NCBI GenBank assembly: GCA_024196135.1
Contig: JAMQCK010000855.1
Coordinates: forward strand, 1-14,801
Direction: 5' to 3'
Origin: Pleurotus ostreatus/Saccharomyces cerevisiae fusant
Taxonomy: Eukaryota; Opisthokonta
DNA length: 14,801 nt
Shown: positions 1 through 9,509 of the stretch, piece after piece
How positions within the stretch are numbered: the first letter of the stretch is position 1
Layout: each line of letters starts with the position of its first letter
Made by a program: the position numbers and the translations under genes
Notes under the pieces: model-generated
Database searches by the model: none
Told to the model about the DNA's origin: nothing
What the model saw: only the letters and a program-made list of their open reading frames with translations

Positions 1-154
1 ATGGCAGCTGTGAGTCGAGAGAGCACGCGAACGAGACGCACAGCGAATGCTGACTAAGCGGGGTCGACGGACGATCGGCGCTGTCTCTCTTGTCCTCGAC
101 GCCCATCTCCGCGCAGCGCCCTGCGCTTGTCCTCGTTGTATCACATTTCTTTCC

Positions 155-300
155 GAATCTGCCGACCTGGCTGCATGGACCAGTGTCACGAATCTGCCGG
201 GCTGGCTGTATGGACCAGCGCCATCATGGAATCTGCGGACCTGGCTGTATGGACCAGTGTCATGGAATCTGCGGGCCTGGCTGTATGGACCAGTGCCATC
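155..300. repeat. Four-copy tandem repeat, 35-39 bp unit
   Basis: Four diverged copies start at the word GAATCTGC at 155, 190, 229 and 265, giving unit lengths of 35, 39 and 36 bp. Each copy has the order GAATCTGC, then a CTGGCTGYATGGACCAG block, then GTGTCA or GCCATC. The uneven unit length shifts the reading frame between copies, so this looks like a non-coding minisatellite. Confidence 0.85.
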
Positions 301-786
301 CTGCGTGCTCCTCTGCCCAGCTTTATGGCTGGGTAAGGGCTGTTGTTTACTTCCGCTCGGTTGTGTCCGGGGCGTGGAGAAGATCCGGCTGCAGGACCGG
401 ATAGGTGTTCATGACCATCGCGTTGATGGCCCGTGCGCTTGTGTGCACGTGTTTGCGCTTGTAGGCGCCTGTTCTCAGCTGGTTGCATGGCTTGTGCATG
501 ACCAGTCTGGAGTGTTCTGACCCGACCGCTGGTCCGGGTGGGATGTTCCTCCGGATGTCCAGCGCGGGATGTCCCCCGACTGTTCGTTCGGGAGGTTTTC
601 TCGTCTGGCCGAGCGCTAGATGCGAGAAGCCCTGATGGGCGAGTTTGGGTGGTTGTCTGACAGTCTGGCCAGGACAAACTCTCGGCTGCACATCGTGGGG
701 TGTTCAATATGGCCTGACTGCAGTATAGCTGCACATACAGAACACATCTGTGAGGATAAAGTGATGTTGATACTGAAGTGAATTTG

Positions 787-796
787 GTCACGTGAC
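787..796. promoter_or_regulatory. GTCACGTGAC palindrome (E-box type)
   Basis: A perfect 10-bp palindrome with the CACGTG core flanked by T and A. In fungi this is the type of site bound by bHLH factors such as Cbf1 or Pho4 homologues. No supported gene starts nearby, so a regulatory role is only a possibility. Confidence 0.3.
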
Positions 797-1080
797 TCAT
801 CGGCAACGAAGGTCGTCTGCTTCGTCTCACCGCTAGAGGACCTTGCATGGCTCAATAAAACGCCACGTTGTAGCGGACTCGCGGTTTGACAGCAGACGAC
901 CTGGCTTTACCGGTGATGATTGAGAATTATTGATGTCGACATTGCGGTTCGACGCAGGATTCGAACGTGCGTAATGTCACACGTCACAGTGTTCAACTTC
1001 GTTTATGTTTTTCTAATTACTGAGTGATCATGGTCCTATAGGACTGTGGCTGCGGTTTTATTGATGAGCACTTGTGTAGG

Positions 1081-1173
1081 GTGAGACGGATCCGTGGGCT
1101 CCGTCTGGCTTCCAGCCCGGCTCAGCGCCGGTCTGGGAGCGTTGTGGTGAGTCGGAGCTCACGGATCCTCACT
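1081..1173. repeat. Large imperfect inverted repeat (hairpin)
   Basis: The left arm begins GTGAGACGGATCCGTGGGCT at 1081. The right arm ends CGGAGCTCACGGATCCTCAC at 1173. The arms pair over about 20 bp with one mismatch and a 2-nt bulge. Inside them, GCTTCCAGCCCGG (about 1108-1120) pairs with CCGGTCTGGGAGC (1128-1140) with two mismatches, leaving a 7-nt loop. Together this is one long interrupted hairpin about 225 bp past the stop codon of the leftward peptidase gene. It could be a remnant of a foldback element or a structured 3' region. Confidence 0.7.
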
Positions 1174-1176
1174 CGC

Positions 1177-1198
1177 AGAGAGAGCGCGCGCTCTCTCT
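1177..1198. repeat. Perfect 22-bp palindrome
   Basis: Four AG units, then CGCGCG, then four CT units: AGAGAGAG-CGCGCG-CTCTCTCT is its own reverse complement. It starts 4 bp after the large hairpin and runs into a further CT run. It may have arisen by microsatellite expansion. Confidence 0.85.
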
Positions 1199-1398
1199 CT
1201 CTTTCCCACCTTTCTTGAGCCGTATCGGGCCGGAGAAGAGCTTAGGCAGCATGGTAGCGGGAATAGGGTGCCAATAGCTATTACGTGCGAAATTACAATA
1301 TGCGCGTGTTAAATAAGCAGTGAGCGAAGATGCTCCGAGTCCGTCGTGGCCGTCATGATTTCGTGATCAACTTCGTAAGTGAAGGTTTCTACCAGAAG

Positions 1399-3531
1399 CT
1401 ACTTCTCCATCACGGTAAGCATGTTGCGCTTGATGACAGCCTGCGTCACAGTCGAGTTAGGGAACAACACCACGCTGTCGTCGATCTCGCATTCCGTATC
1501 GTTCACTTTCGGCAGCTTTAGGAATCGTCAGTGATGGTTTGCGTTTGCTATGCCGGTCCCGCTACTCACCGTTCCGTTCGTAAAGTACTCGTTGATGATG
1601 TTGACTGTGCAGCTAGACTTCTCAGCGAGCGAAGAGTGACCGAAACCGTCCTGCTTCAGGAGCACGGCGCTGTCGCCCAGCAAGTCAGCCATGAGCTGTG
1701 CGTTCTGGAACGGCGTGACCGCGTCGTGCTGTCGAGGAAAAGGCCGTCAGTGAAGGTCACCAGCGTCAAATCATGAGCGACTGACCGAGTTCCCAATGAC
1801 GAGGATAGGGTTCTTTAGCTGTTGGTCGAACGGCCCTGTGTAGCGCTCGACCGCGCGCGCCGGCCACGCAAAGCACGCCGACATCGTCGCTTCCCACCAC
1901 CGCGGGCCAAAAAAGGCCGAGACATCCTGCGAAGCCTTCACAATCGTGTCGAACCCGTCCCGCATCGTCGTATTGCCCGCGTCGAGGCTGTCGCCGCACG
2001 CGATGGCGAGGAAGCCGGCGTACGCCCCAGGGTTGTACGCGCGCTTGCCGTCGACGAGCTGGAGGGCGAGCGCGGAGGGGACGCTGGTGTTGGCGGCGAG
2101 CGCATTGAGGGACTCCTCGTATCCGGCGACGAAGGTGGCGAAGGCGGACCAGGCGGTGGGGGCGTATAAGTAGTTGAAGATGGTCTGCCGGAATTCTGGG
2201 GAGGTCAGGGTCTGGCTCATGTCGGCGCCGGCTTTCGAGAGGTCGTGGGCGCGCTGGGAATTATGTGAGCCGAGGTTAGGTGGCGAGAAAGTGCACTCAC
2301 GTCGAGTAAACCCTGAATGCGAGCGAGTATGTCGATAGACGTGGTGTTGTCGTATCTCACTAGCGCGCAACCGTCCTTACCGGCAGCGGCGCAGCCCGTG
2401 GCGAAGCCATCCAATGCTCCATCGGTGTCGATCAAGTAGTTAGAGTAGTACTGAAAGCTACTGAGCACAGCTATTCTCGAGCGAGTGGAACGAAGTGCTC
2501 ACCTCCGTTGCCGGCTTGGTGTAGTAAAGCAGAGGGTCTGTGCTGTCAGGAATTGAAACGCGCAGCTCAAGAAACGACACTCACTGACGCAGCCATCGAG
2601 AATGACATGGCCGACGCGTTCCGGGAACACTAAGGCGAGTTCATGGTCAGTAGGTCCGTCATGAGCCTTGCGAAGCATCTCACTATTAACGAAGGTAAAC
2701 CCAAGTAATGTGCCGTACGAGATACCCCAATAATTGATCTCTTGCACGCCGGGCTCAAGCACGTCCGCCAGCGAGACCATATCACGCACAGTCGCCGCCG
2801 TCCCAACGTACGGCAGCGTCTTCCCGGTCGGCGCCTCAGCGCAGCGTCGTCCCCACTCAACATACTTCGCCTCCATCTCGTCGACATGGGAGTAAAATTC
2901 CTCGAGCTGTCCACCGTCGGAGAGATTGCCTCGGATGTCGAGTCCCGTTGCTTCGAGAGTGCCGTTGAAGAAGTCGAGGAGGTCCATGGGGCTGTCGAAG
3001 CAAGAGGGGGTGCCAGGGTAGGTTTGCCCCTTCGCCCCGCGCGGGTCCCAGGAGACGACGTCGTAGTGACCCCCCGTCGCCTCGCTGATGGTAGGACCGT
3101 TCTGGAATACGTACTCGAGGCCGGATTCCCCAGGGCCGCCTGAGGACGCGTGGGTCAGACAGAGAAAATATTCCCATGAGGATGTAAGCGTACCAGGATT
3201 GACGAACAGAGTGCCCCAGCGCTCTTGCGTTGCCGGGTACTTGATGAGGGCGAGTCGAGCGGTGCCTGCAGCATCGTCCGCGTAGTCGAGAGGGACCTCG
3301 AGGTAGCCGCAGGTGGCAGATACGTTGAGCAGAGGCCCAAGGACGCCGTATATCGGGTCGATGGTCGCGCATGAGACCCAAGTGACCTCAGAGTGGCGCT
3401 GTATCCGTGTCAGCTCACTCAAAGGAAGATAAGGTAGAGGCGTGACAGACCTTCGTACTCGAGCCGGCGAGCGCACTCGCTGCGAACGCCACACCTAACA
3501 TGGAGGTCGCCTTGACGGAAGATGTAAGCAT
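1399..3531 (-). CDS. Secreted alpha/beta-hydrolase, TAP-like serine peptidase
   Basis: Nine exons (minus): 3531-3451, 3398-3194, 3139-2684, 2629-2585, 2537-2503, 2450-2301, 2253-1786, 1728-1570, 1515-1399; 1716 nt, 571 aa. Residues 1-25 look like a signal peptide (basic start, then LGVAFAASALAG), so the product is probably secreted. The alpha/beta-hydrolase core shows NPGGPGESG (oxyanion region, about 94-102), SWDPRG (125-130) and the nucleophile elbow GISYG with Ser236. The TAP-like C-terminal domain supplies PILVIGNS-HDAVTP (Asp482) and GFGHSS (His511), completing the Ser-Asp-His triad. There are N-glycosylation sites at about 52, 154 and 167. The family cleaves N-terminal peptides or acts as a proline-type aminopeptidase; exact substrate unknown. 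Introns are 47-57 nt, and two exons are only 45 and 35 nt. For the 35-nt exon I chose the CACAG acceptor because it restores the frame and gives NPLLYYTKPATE. The first intron has a non-standard GTCTGT donor. Confidence 0.9.
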
Positions 3532-3577
3532 CAGAGAGGATAGGCGGGGGTTTAAGATAGACGCGAAATTCTCTCTC

Positions 3578-3584
3578 TTTTATA
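3578..3584 (-). promoter_or_regulatory. TATA box of the peptidase gene
   Basis: Read on the minus strand, TATAAAA lies about 47 bp upstream of the start codon at 3531, inside CATATAAAAGAGAGAGA. The distance suits a core promoter with a short 5' leader. The call is by motif and position only. Confidence 0.5.
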
Positions 3585-3750
3585 TGAGAACTTGACTGCG
3601 CTCGAGGCTATGACTGTTAGAATATGGGCTTGTTCAATGTCAAGGAGCTGGGCAATGACGACCGCCTACTCGAAACGAAGGTCCCTCCGACACCTAATAG
3701 TCTAACATCTTGCGTATGGATCCACATTAAGCAGCTTTCCGGCGGCCTTT

Positions 3751-3755
3751 ATTGG
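3751..3755 (-). promoter_or_regulatory. CCAAT box upstream of the peptidase gene
   Basis: CCAAT on the minus strand (within CTACCAATAAAGG), about 220 bp upstream of the peptidase start codon. This is a common position for Hap-complex sites in fungal promoters. A 5-bp motif is weak evidence alone. Confidence 0.25.
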
Positions 3756-4407
3756 TAGATGGGAGCATCGTTATGTTCTCGGCGGACCGCCTCGAGACGA
3801 ATGAAGGGATGATACACGAAGGAACACAGCAGTCAGCACCGATTTAAGGGCCGTAGACAGGGACGTCGAAGAGACAATCCGGGGTAAGTTGCATGTCGTC
3901 CACTTCGTGAGATCAACTAGCCAGATGAAGCCAGCAAGGCAACTCGCAAAAAAGCAAAAATCCAATGTCTGTTCGCAAACTGCCGACATGAGTGTCCCAC
4001 AGTCATGTGACTGCATGTTCGACTTTCTGAACTTCAACTCCAAGTCGCACATCAGCTAGCGTAGCACTAGAATTGATACAGACTCACCTGAGTCACACGT
4101 CAGTACATCTTCACAGCCTAATATGCAATGGTATATTACCCGAAGGGCCTAACATAAGTACTTATGAACGTGACATGGTCGTTACAGAAGTGAATGAGAA
4201 CAAAGGCGCTCAGTGGAAATAACGATAGAGTAGTATTGTGGCAGTTTGCTGGGGGTCCGGGATGTCAGGATTGGTATTGCTGCGATGCGATGCGATGGGA
4301 AGTGTTCGGGTAGCATGTGGGGTAAACCAGGAGAAAAGCACAGTGAAACAGGGAAGTGGAAGAATGGAACTGGCGTGCGTGAAGGGCAGCGACGTTATGC
4401 CTGCCGT

Positions 4408-7400
4408 TTACTTTTCCTCGAGCTCGCTCAGGAATGCGAGCCAGGTTTTCTTGTCAATGACTCCCTCGTCTGGACAATTGTCAGCAATTCTTACCGGGTA
4501 GAAGAGGGGATACTTACACAACCCGTCCGCGTCGTTCACCACAACGTACCGCGCGCCGAGCTTCACGAAGAACTGGTGTACGAGTTCCAGGGGCGAGTTA
4601 AATGCGACCAACAGCGGCGCCTGATCCATGTACGGGCTGAAGTCGAAGGGGTCGTATTCGCGCGTCGCACCGCCTGCCCCGTGTTCCAAGAGGGAAGAGA
4701 TGGAGGACGCAGCCAGGCTGTGATGTATCCAGTTCTGCGTGAACTGGACCTCGGAGTCCGCGCTGTCCGCGACGAGGGCTGAGAGACACATCAGCCCTCG
4801 TAATACGAACTGCCCGTCGCAATGACTCACTCAACGCATGCTCCAACTCATTCGCCCCAATATACCCCACCATCCTATACCCATCCATCTCCGCGTCCCT
4901 TCTCAAAATCGGGAATCCGCCGTCCCCATCCCCGCTCGCGCTCGCCTCCACCAGCATATCCCTCAACCCCTCCACCGTCTGCTTCTCGTCCAGCTTGATC
5001 GCCGGCACGTCGCGGCGGAGGACATCCCCGACCTGGACGTTGCCCCAGAGGTAGGTGTGCTTAGCGTCGAGGTACGGGAGCTGTTGTACGTCGATGACGA
5101 GGTCGTAGATGCCCTTGGGCTCGAGGGCGTCGGCGACGGTCTTGGCAACGAGGACGGCGAGCATGACAGGGACGGCGTAGGTGAGCGTGTCGGTGAGCTC
5201 GAACATGATGACGGCGAGGGAGACGGTGGTGCGCTGCGGGTTAGTGCACTGTTAGTATTTCGAGACGATGTCAGTTTAGCAAGCCCACGTACCGTCACAC
5301 CCGACAACGCCGCCGCCGCGCCCACCATCGCATACAAGCCCGGAATAATACAATCCAGATCCCCACCACACGCCTTATACAACCTTCCCTCCGGGCTCTG
5401 CATCTGGTGCCACTGCATCGCGATGCCCAGCACCCGTCCCGCGCACGCGCCCACGCCGAGCGTCGGGATAAAGATCCCCGCGGGGACCTTGATGCCGAAG
5501 GTGACTATGGTCAGTGCGCCCTTCACGACCATGGCGACGAGGATCGCGCGCGCGACGGGCCAGACGGCGGCGAAGGCGCCCGGGTCGACGACGCACAAGC
5601 CGGAGTGGGTGTTGCCGGAGCCGGTGCGGCACTCGGCGAAGAGATTGTAGACGAGCTCGGTGCCGCCCATGCGGGTGTAGGGGTTGAGGAAGCAGAGGCA
5701 GGCGGTGATGAGGGTGGTCTGGAAGATGGACAATGAGCTGAATGGAAGGCAACTGGGTATATGAGTTGACTTACGAGGAGCACCTCGATGATGGGGTGGT
5801 TCTTGATCCATGTACCGTTGCGGACATACTTGGCCCAGCGAACGTTGAGCTTGGAGAAGTAGGCGCCGTATACGCCACCAAAGACACCAAGCAGGAGGAA
5901 AGGGAAGAGTTCGAATAGATGCCAGTCCTTGTCGTAAGTGACCTGGAAGAGGACAAGCTTGCCCGTGCCGAAGGGATCAAGGGTACGCAGAGTCAAGGCC
6001 GCGATCATAGCACAAAAGAAGCTAAGAACGATGTAAGGCTAACTAACGGAAGTTGGAAAATATATAGCGTACCTTCTCCACATAACCTTCGGAGGGAAGA
6101 AATAGGAGACTTCTTCCAGACTGAATAGCGTTCCACCGATAGGCGCACCGAAGGCAACGGCAACGCCAGCGGCGCAGGCTGCACTCAGGATCTCGCGCCT
6201 CTTAGCTGAGCCGTTCATCAGTACATAGCTGATGGCAAACAAGATTACCCTTACCTTCGTTGTTCTCGTACTTGTTGTGCACTCGGCTAACGATGTTACC
6301 TATGCAACTCGCGATATGAACAAAGGGTCCTTCCTTGCCGAGTGATAGACCAGATGCGACCGATAGAGCTAAGCCGACAGACTTGGTGAACAGCGTACGA
6401 CCTCCAAGGTAGCCGTGAATAACGAAGCCGGAGAGGATGGTCTTGATCTCGGGTATACCGCTGCCCGCAGCGTAGTACATGACCTTGCGCTTCGGGGCGG
6501 CAGGCTTGTCCTTGGGCTCATCGCCTTCGAAGGCGGGGGACAAGATGCCGGACTCTTTGCGGGTGACGAAGGTGGTAGACTTAGTGAGATAGAGGGTGAG
6601 GATGCAGGAGAGGAAGGCGAGGAAGAGCTGTCAAGAATGTCAGCTTCGGAGGCGAATAGGCGGGAGGGTATATAACGACGCACCGCGACGATGGTGTAGG
6701 ACGCATACTCGATCAGATCGCCCGTTCCCCCAGAACCGTGAAAGACATCCTCCCAAGTGCGCCATGCCGGGCAGGCCGCCTCTTCCAATGGGTTAACCAC
6801 GGTCTCATCGACAGGCGGGCAGCAGAAGCGCTGTGCCTTCGTCCAATTCGTGCTGCAATACCCCTCCTTGAGATCGAATAGCCACTGCTCCGCGCGCACG
6901 ACGAGGAACGCAACCACCGCGGTCAGGAAGCCCACGATCGTCACCATGATCCACCCCAGGCTCTTGTCGAACGCCAGCCGCACCCTCGCGCGCACCGAGT
7001 GCCGCCGCCGTAGGCGCGAGAAGCGCACCGAGTCCTTGATCGCGTCGTGCAGCCAGTCGATGCTCGTGAAGCTCGAGTACCACACGCGGATGCCGTTGAT
7101 CTTCGCGTCCAGGTCCGCGTCCGCGTCGGCGTGGTCGCGATCCTTGACGAGCGGCGCGTCGTACGCGGAGATCGGGCGCTGGCTTAGCCGGCGGAAGCGG
7201 TCCGTGACGCTGCGGCTGAGGGAGGGGGAGCGCAGCGCGTCTGGGCTCGGCGGCGTCGAGTAGGTCTTGCGCCCGGGGATGGTGATGTGTGCGATGTGCC
7301 GCCTGCGGCCGAGGCGGGAGATGCTGCTCACGGTCTGCGTGGGGAGCGCGCCATACGACGTCGACCGCTCCTGCGGTGCTGGTCGGCGGAGGGGGGTGCG

Positions 7401-7562
7401 CTCGGTGTCCGCGAGTGATTCATGTGGTGACGAGGAGGGGAGGGTGGCGTCAGCGTGCTCGCGCTCAATGTCCGCGGGGAGGTTGACGGTGAAGCTGCTG
7501 CCGATGCGCAGGAGTCGCTCTCGGCGCCAGGCTGGCGGCGTCGGCGGCGCTGTCTCCTCCAT
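4408..7562 (-). CDS. CLC chloride/proton exchanger with CBS domains
   Basis: Eight exons (minus): 7562-6684, 6627-6255, 6205-6073, 6021-5775, 5718-5293, 5233-4831, 4778-4518, 4469-4408; 2784 nt, 927 aa. CLC transporters move chloride across membranes; the Gef1/ClC-3/4/5 branch exchanges chloride for protons in Golgi, endosome or vacuole membranes. Visible motifs: GSGIPE (348-353), GKEGP with gating Glu392, [14 protein letters not shown] with proton-pathway Glu449, GIFIP (625-629) and GIYD with the likely central Tyr729. The intracellular gate and proton glutamates both being present favours an exchanger over a channel. A long polar N-terminal region (about 1-225), rich in Ser, Pro and Arg, precedes the first helix ([19 protein letters not shown]). 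Residues from about 745 form two CBS domains that end in [16 protein letters not shown]. The ATG at 7562 sits in a CCATGG context and is the first ATG in its frame; the frame continues upstream only to a GTG. Introns are 48-59 nt. Confidence 0.95.
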
Positions 7563-8696
7563 GGGCGACGAGTGAGGGGTGAGAAGACGCGACGAGTGGG
7601 TGAGGTGGCGTATGGCGGGCGCCGACAACACTCCTTTCCTGGAGATTCATGACGGCCGGCCCGGCACACCGGTCCAATGCATTCCCGGCTGATCGTTTGT
7701 TGTTTCTTGCCATCTTCACATTCGCTGTTGACTGAAGTTGGTGGTCGTCCACACACCGTTCGACATGGTGGTACAAGTCCGAGAGATGGGTTAGACCTGT
7801 CAGACTCTCGTAGCAGACTCCGCATTATTTCCGCCTGCGCCGTCTGACAGCTTCGACGTTCGTCAACCGGGATGTCCGAGGGTCTCCTTCTCCGCTCAAT
7901 ACGCAGACTTAGCTTCCAGCTGACCGTTGAAACGAGATTCTCCACCATGAAATTCCTTGCTTTACGGAGGTCCCACATAGCCCTCGCTCATACCGTCATT
8001 TTCTCATGTCAACGATCGCTTGTGCTCTCACACTTCGCCGACGGAGAACTGCACAGAGCTGTACTTTGTACACAACGCATGGTGATAATAGTCGATCGCA
8101 CGCCGCCCGCCGCCGCTTCAAGATGGAAGTTCTTCTTGTTACGGGACATGCAGCGGCGGCCTGTTTCGAAGGTGGAAGGCCCACCACTCGTAATAAACCC
8201 GTTCATCCTATTTTTCTTCCTCTCCTTCAGAAATACATGATTGGATCACTCTTACAATGAGCTCTCGTCGCCGACTTGAACTTCGGCTGGACTTTGCCAT
8301 CAAAAACCTTCGGTCCCGAAGTTCAACTTCTCACGTGGTTGTTTCTCACGCTCTCTGCACACCAATGACCTTCACCCTAGGCCTTCCAGCCAATCGAGTT
8401 GCGACATCTAGCCAAGCTCATTCGGTCCTCCGCTCTACACACGAGGTACCTGCGACCAATAGACTCGAGTCCCCGGCCAAACAAACGCTCAAACATCGAT
8501 CCGCCAACCTACCGGACTCCGTCGCTGTACGATACGGTAATTTACCCTCGACGGCACGGAAATCTGGCCACGACGCAACCATCTGGCGCTCATCACTATT
8601 GAGCGCAGTAGTAATTATACCTGACATGGTACCTTCAGGTCAAATCAATGGAACACTGCCGTACGCGGGGCACGCGCTAGCGCCGCGTATCGCTGG

Positions 8697-8816
8697 AACC
8701 CTGGTAGCGTGTACGGTGACCTATCAGCGTGCATTGAACCCTGGTAGCGCGTACGGAGTCCTGGGTAGCGTGTATGCAGCGCTGATAGCGTGCATTGAAC
8801 CTTGGTAGCGTGGACG
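8697..8816. repeat. Nested tandem repeat around AACCCTGGTAGCG
   Basis: The word AACCYTGGTAGCG starts at 8697, 8737 and 8798. The first unit is 40 bp and ends in AGCGTGCATTG. The second is 61 bp, ends in the same word, and carries an extra internal GGTAGCGTGTATGCAGCG block that copies the unit's own start. The third is truncated. This reads as a repeat that duplicated and then duplicated part of itself. Confidence 0.8.
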
Positions 8817-9259
8817 AGCCCTGCAGAGAAGGCTAGAGAAGGTTACCCAAGAGATCGACCTCGAGCAAACTCACAATCCATTCCTCCAAGCTATCAACGG
8901 CGAAGTTTCATTCCCAGTGCAAGGGGCGTCGTATTCAGTGGAGGTTCGCGGGTGCACTCATGAAGCCCTTTTACTCCGGAACGCCTTTCCAAGACTCGCA
9001 GTACGCAGCGAAGGACTCTCTTCTACAGACCAGAGGCCGTCCCCACCGCGTCTTGAGGCTCAGTCTACGTAATGCTTCAAGCAGACTCATCTTCAATAGC
9101 GACGTCACCCCACTGAGCGCCTATTGTTCCTCGCGTGGGAAGGGCCCTGACACGATCTTGATGATGTCCTTGATGTCTCCGCTTCACGAGGCACCTCCGT
9201 CAATTGGTCTTCCGGGCGGCTGATGTGCGGTTACGCACGAATGCGGATGGCCACAATGC

Positions 9260-9266
9260 ATATATA
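9260..9266 (+). promoter_or_regulatory. Candidate TATA box for the 7TM gene
   Basis: ATATATA within GCATATATAGTCG, about 240 bp upstream of the start codon at 9506 and just before a long pyrimidine-rich tract. The combination resembles a fungal core promoter, with transcription starting in the CT-rich DNA. Confidence 0.35.
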
Positions 9267-9279
9267 GTCGTCGTGTGTC

Positions 9280-9500
9280 TTCTGCCGCCATCCCCTGCCT
9301 TTCCTCTTACACCCCCCTTCGTCCGTCCTCCTCACCCGCTCCCTCCTCTTGCCCCGCACCCGCGTCCTTCGGCCTCGTTTGACGCGTCCCCCATCCTTTT
9401 TCACGGCATACCCCATCACTGTGGCGCGTCCCACCACCTCCGCGTTTCCCGCGTCCCATTCCTCCTCCTCCCCATGCACCCGCCTGCCCTGTCCCCTCGC
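9280..9500 (+). promoter_or_regulatory. Pyrimidine-rich tract, probable leader
   Basis: About 220 bp made up mostly of C and T on the plus strand (repeated CCTCC, CCCC and TTCC words) ending at the start codon. Such CT-rich stretches are common around transcription starts of well-expressed basidiomycete genes. The tract contains one ATG (9474), listed separately. Confidence 0.45.
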
Positions 9501-9509
9501 GGAGGATGA
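9474..9509 (+). other. Upstream ORF overlapping the 7TM start (ATGA)
   Basis: An 11-codon ORF (MHPPALSPRGG) starts at 9474, and its TGA stop at 9507-9509 overlaps the main ATG at 9506 in the arrangement ATGA. It is the only ATG between the TATA candidate and the main start. If it is transcribed, it would place the main start where stop-and-restart translation could work. Whether it is translated cannot be told from sequence. Confidence 0.35.

Larger units (their letters stand above)
1..1398. other. Left-flank region without a supported gene
   Basis: No reading frame here shows a recognisable domain, a signal peptide or a believable set of exons. Several frames stay open for 60-220 codons on both strands, but they overlap each other and run through a short tandem repeat whose unit length is not a multiple of three, which argues against coding. 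The first bases (ATG GCA GCT followed by GTGAGT) could be the end of an exon with a splice donor, but nothing confirms it. The stretch contains the tandem repeat, E-box palindrome, hairpin and 22-bp palindrome listed separately. The part next to 1399 should hold the 3' UTR of the leftward peptidase gene. Confidence 0.6.
3532..4407. other. Intergenic region between peptidase and CLC genes
   Basis: About 0.88 kb between the peptidase start codon and the CLC stop codon, both genes reading leftward. It should hold the peptidase promoter on the left and the CLC 3' UTR on the right. A 93-codon minus-strand open frame at 3771-4052 resembles no family I know, and I do not call it a gene. A short GATGC-type repeat (three units) lies near 4280-4298. 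Apart from the TATA and CCAAT candidates I see nothing else. Confidence 0.6.
7563..9505. other. Divergent intergenic region, CLC and 7TM gene promoters
   Basis: A 1.9 kb spacer from which the CLC gene reads left and the seven-helix gene reads right. I found no gene in it. Many short frames stay open because the DNA is GC-rich, but none shows a domain or a consistent exon set. One ATG-less frame is open from about 8809 to 9069 (it reads QEIDLEQTHNPFLQAINGEV); I do not recognise it. The spacer holds the nested repeat at 8697-8816, a TATA candidate at 9260 and a pyrimidine-rich leader. Confidence 0.6.

Noticed and set aside
186..848. 220-codon minus-strand open frame
   Set aside because: No domain, arginine- and serine-rich low-complexity content, overlaps other open frames and runs through the frame-breaking tandem repeat.
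945..1045. Possible tRNA on the minus strand (B-box-like GTTCGAATCC, and CCATGATC..AGT..TTAG upstream resembling tRNA-His)
   Set aside because: The T-arm has a mismatch, the acceptor arms do not pair, the anticodon stem does not close, and the spacing is about 16 nt too long. At most a decayed tRNA-like or SINE remnant.
3771..4052. 93-codon minus-strand open frame between the peptidase and CLC genes
   Set aside because: No recognisable family and no consistent exon partners; it lies where the peptidase promoter and CLC 3' UTR are expected.
4838..5650. 270-codon plus-strand open frame
   Set aside because: It is the antisense shadow of the CLC coding exons, GC-driven and without a domain of its own.
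8809..9069. ATG-less plus-strand open frame reading QEIDLEQTHNPFLQAINGEV
   Set aside because: Composition looks protein-like, but there is no start codon near its beginning, no clear splice partner and no family I recognise. A translated search would be needed to reopen this.
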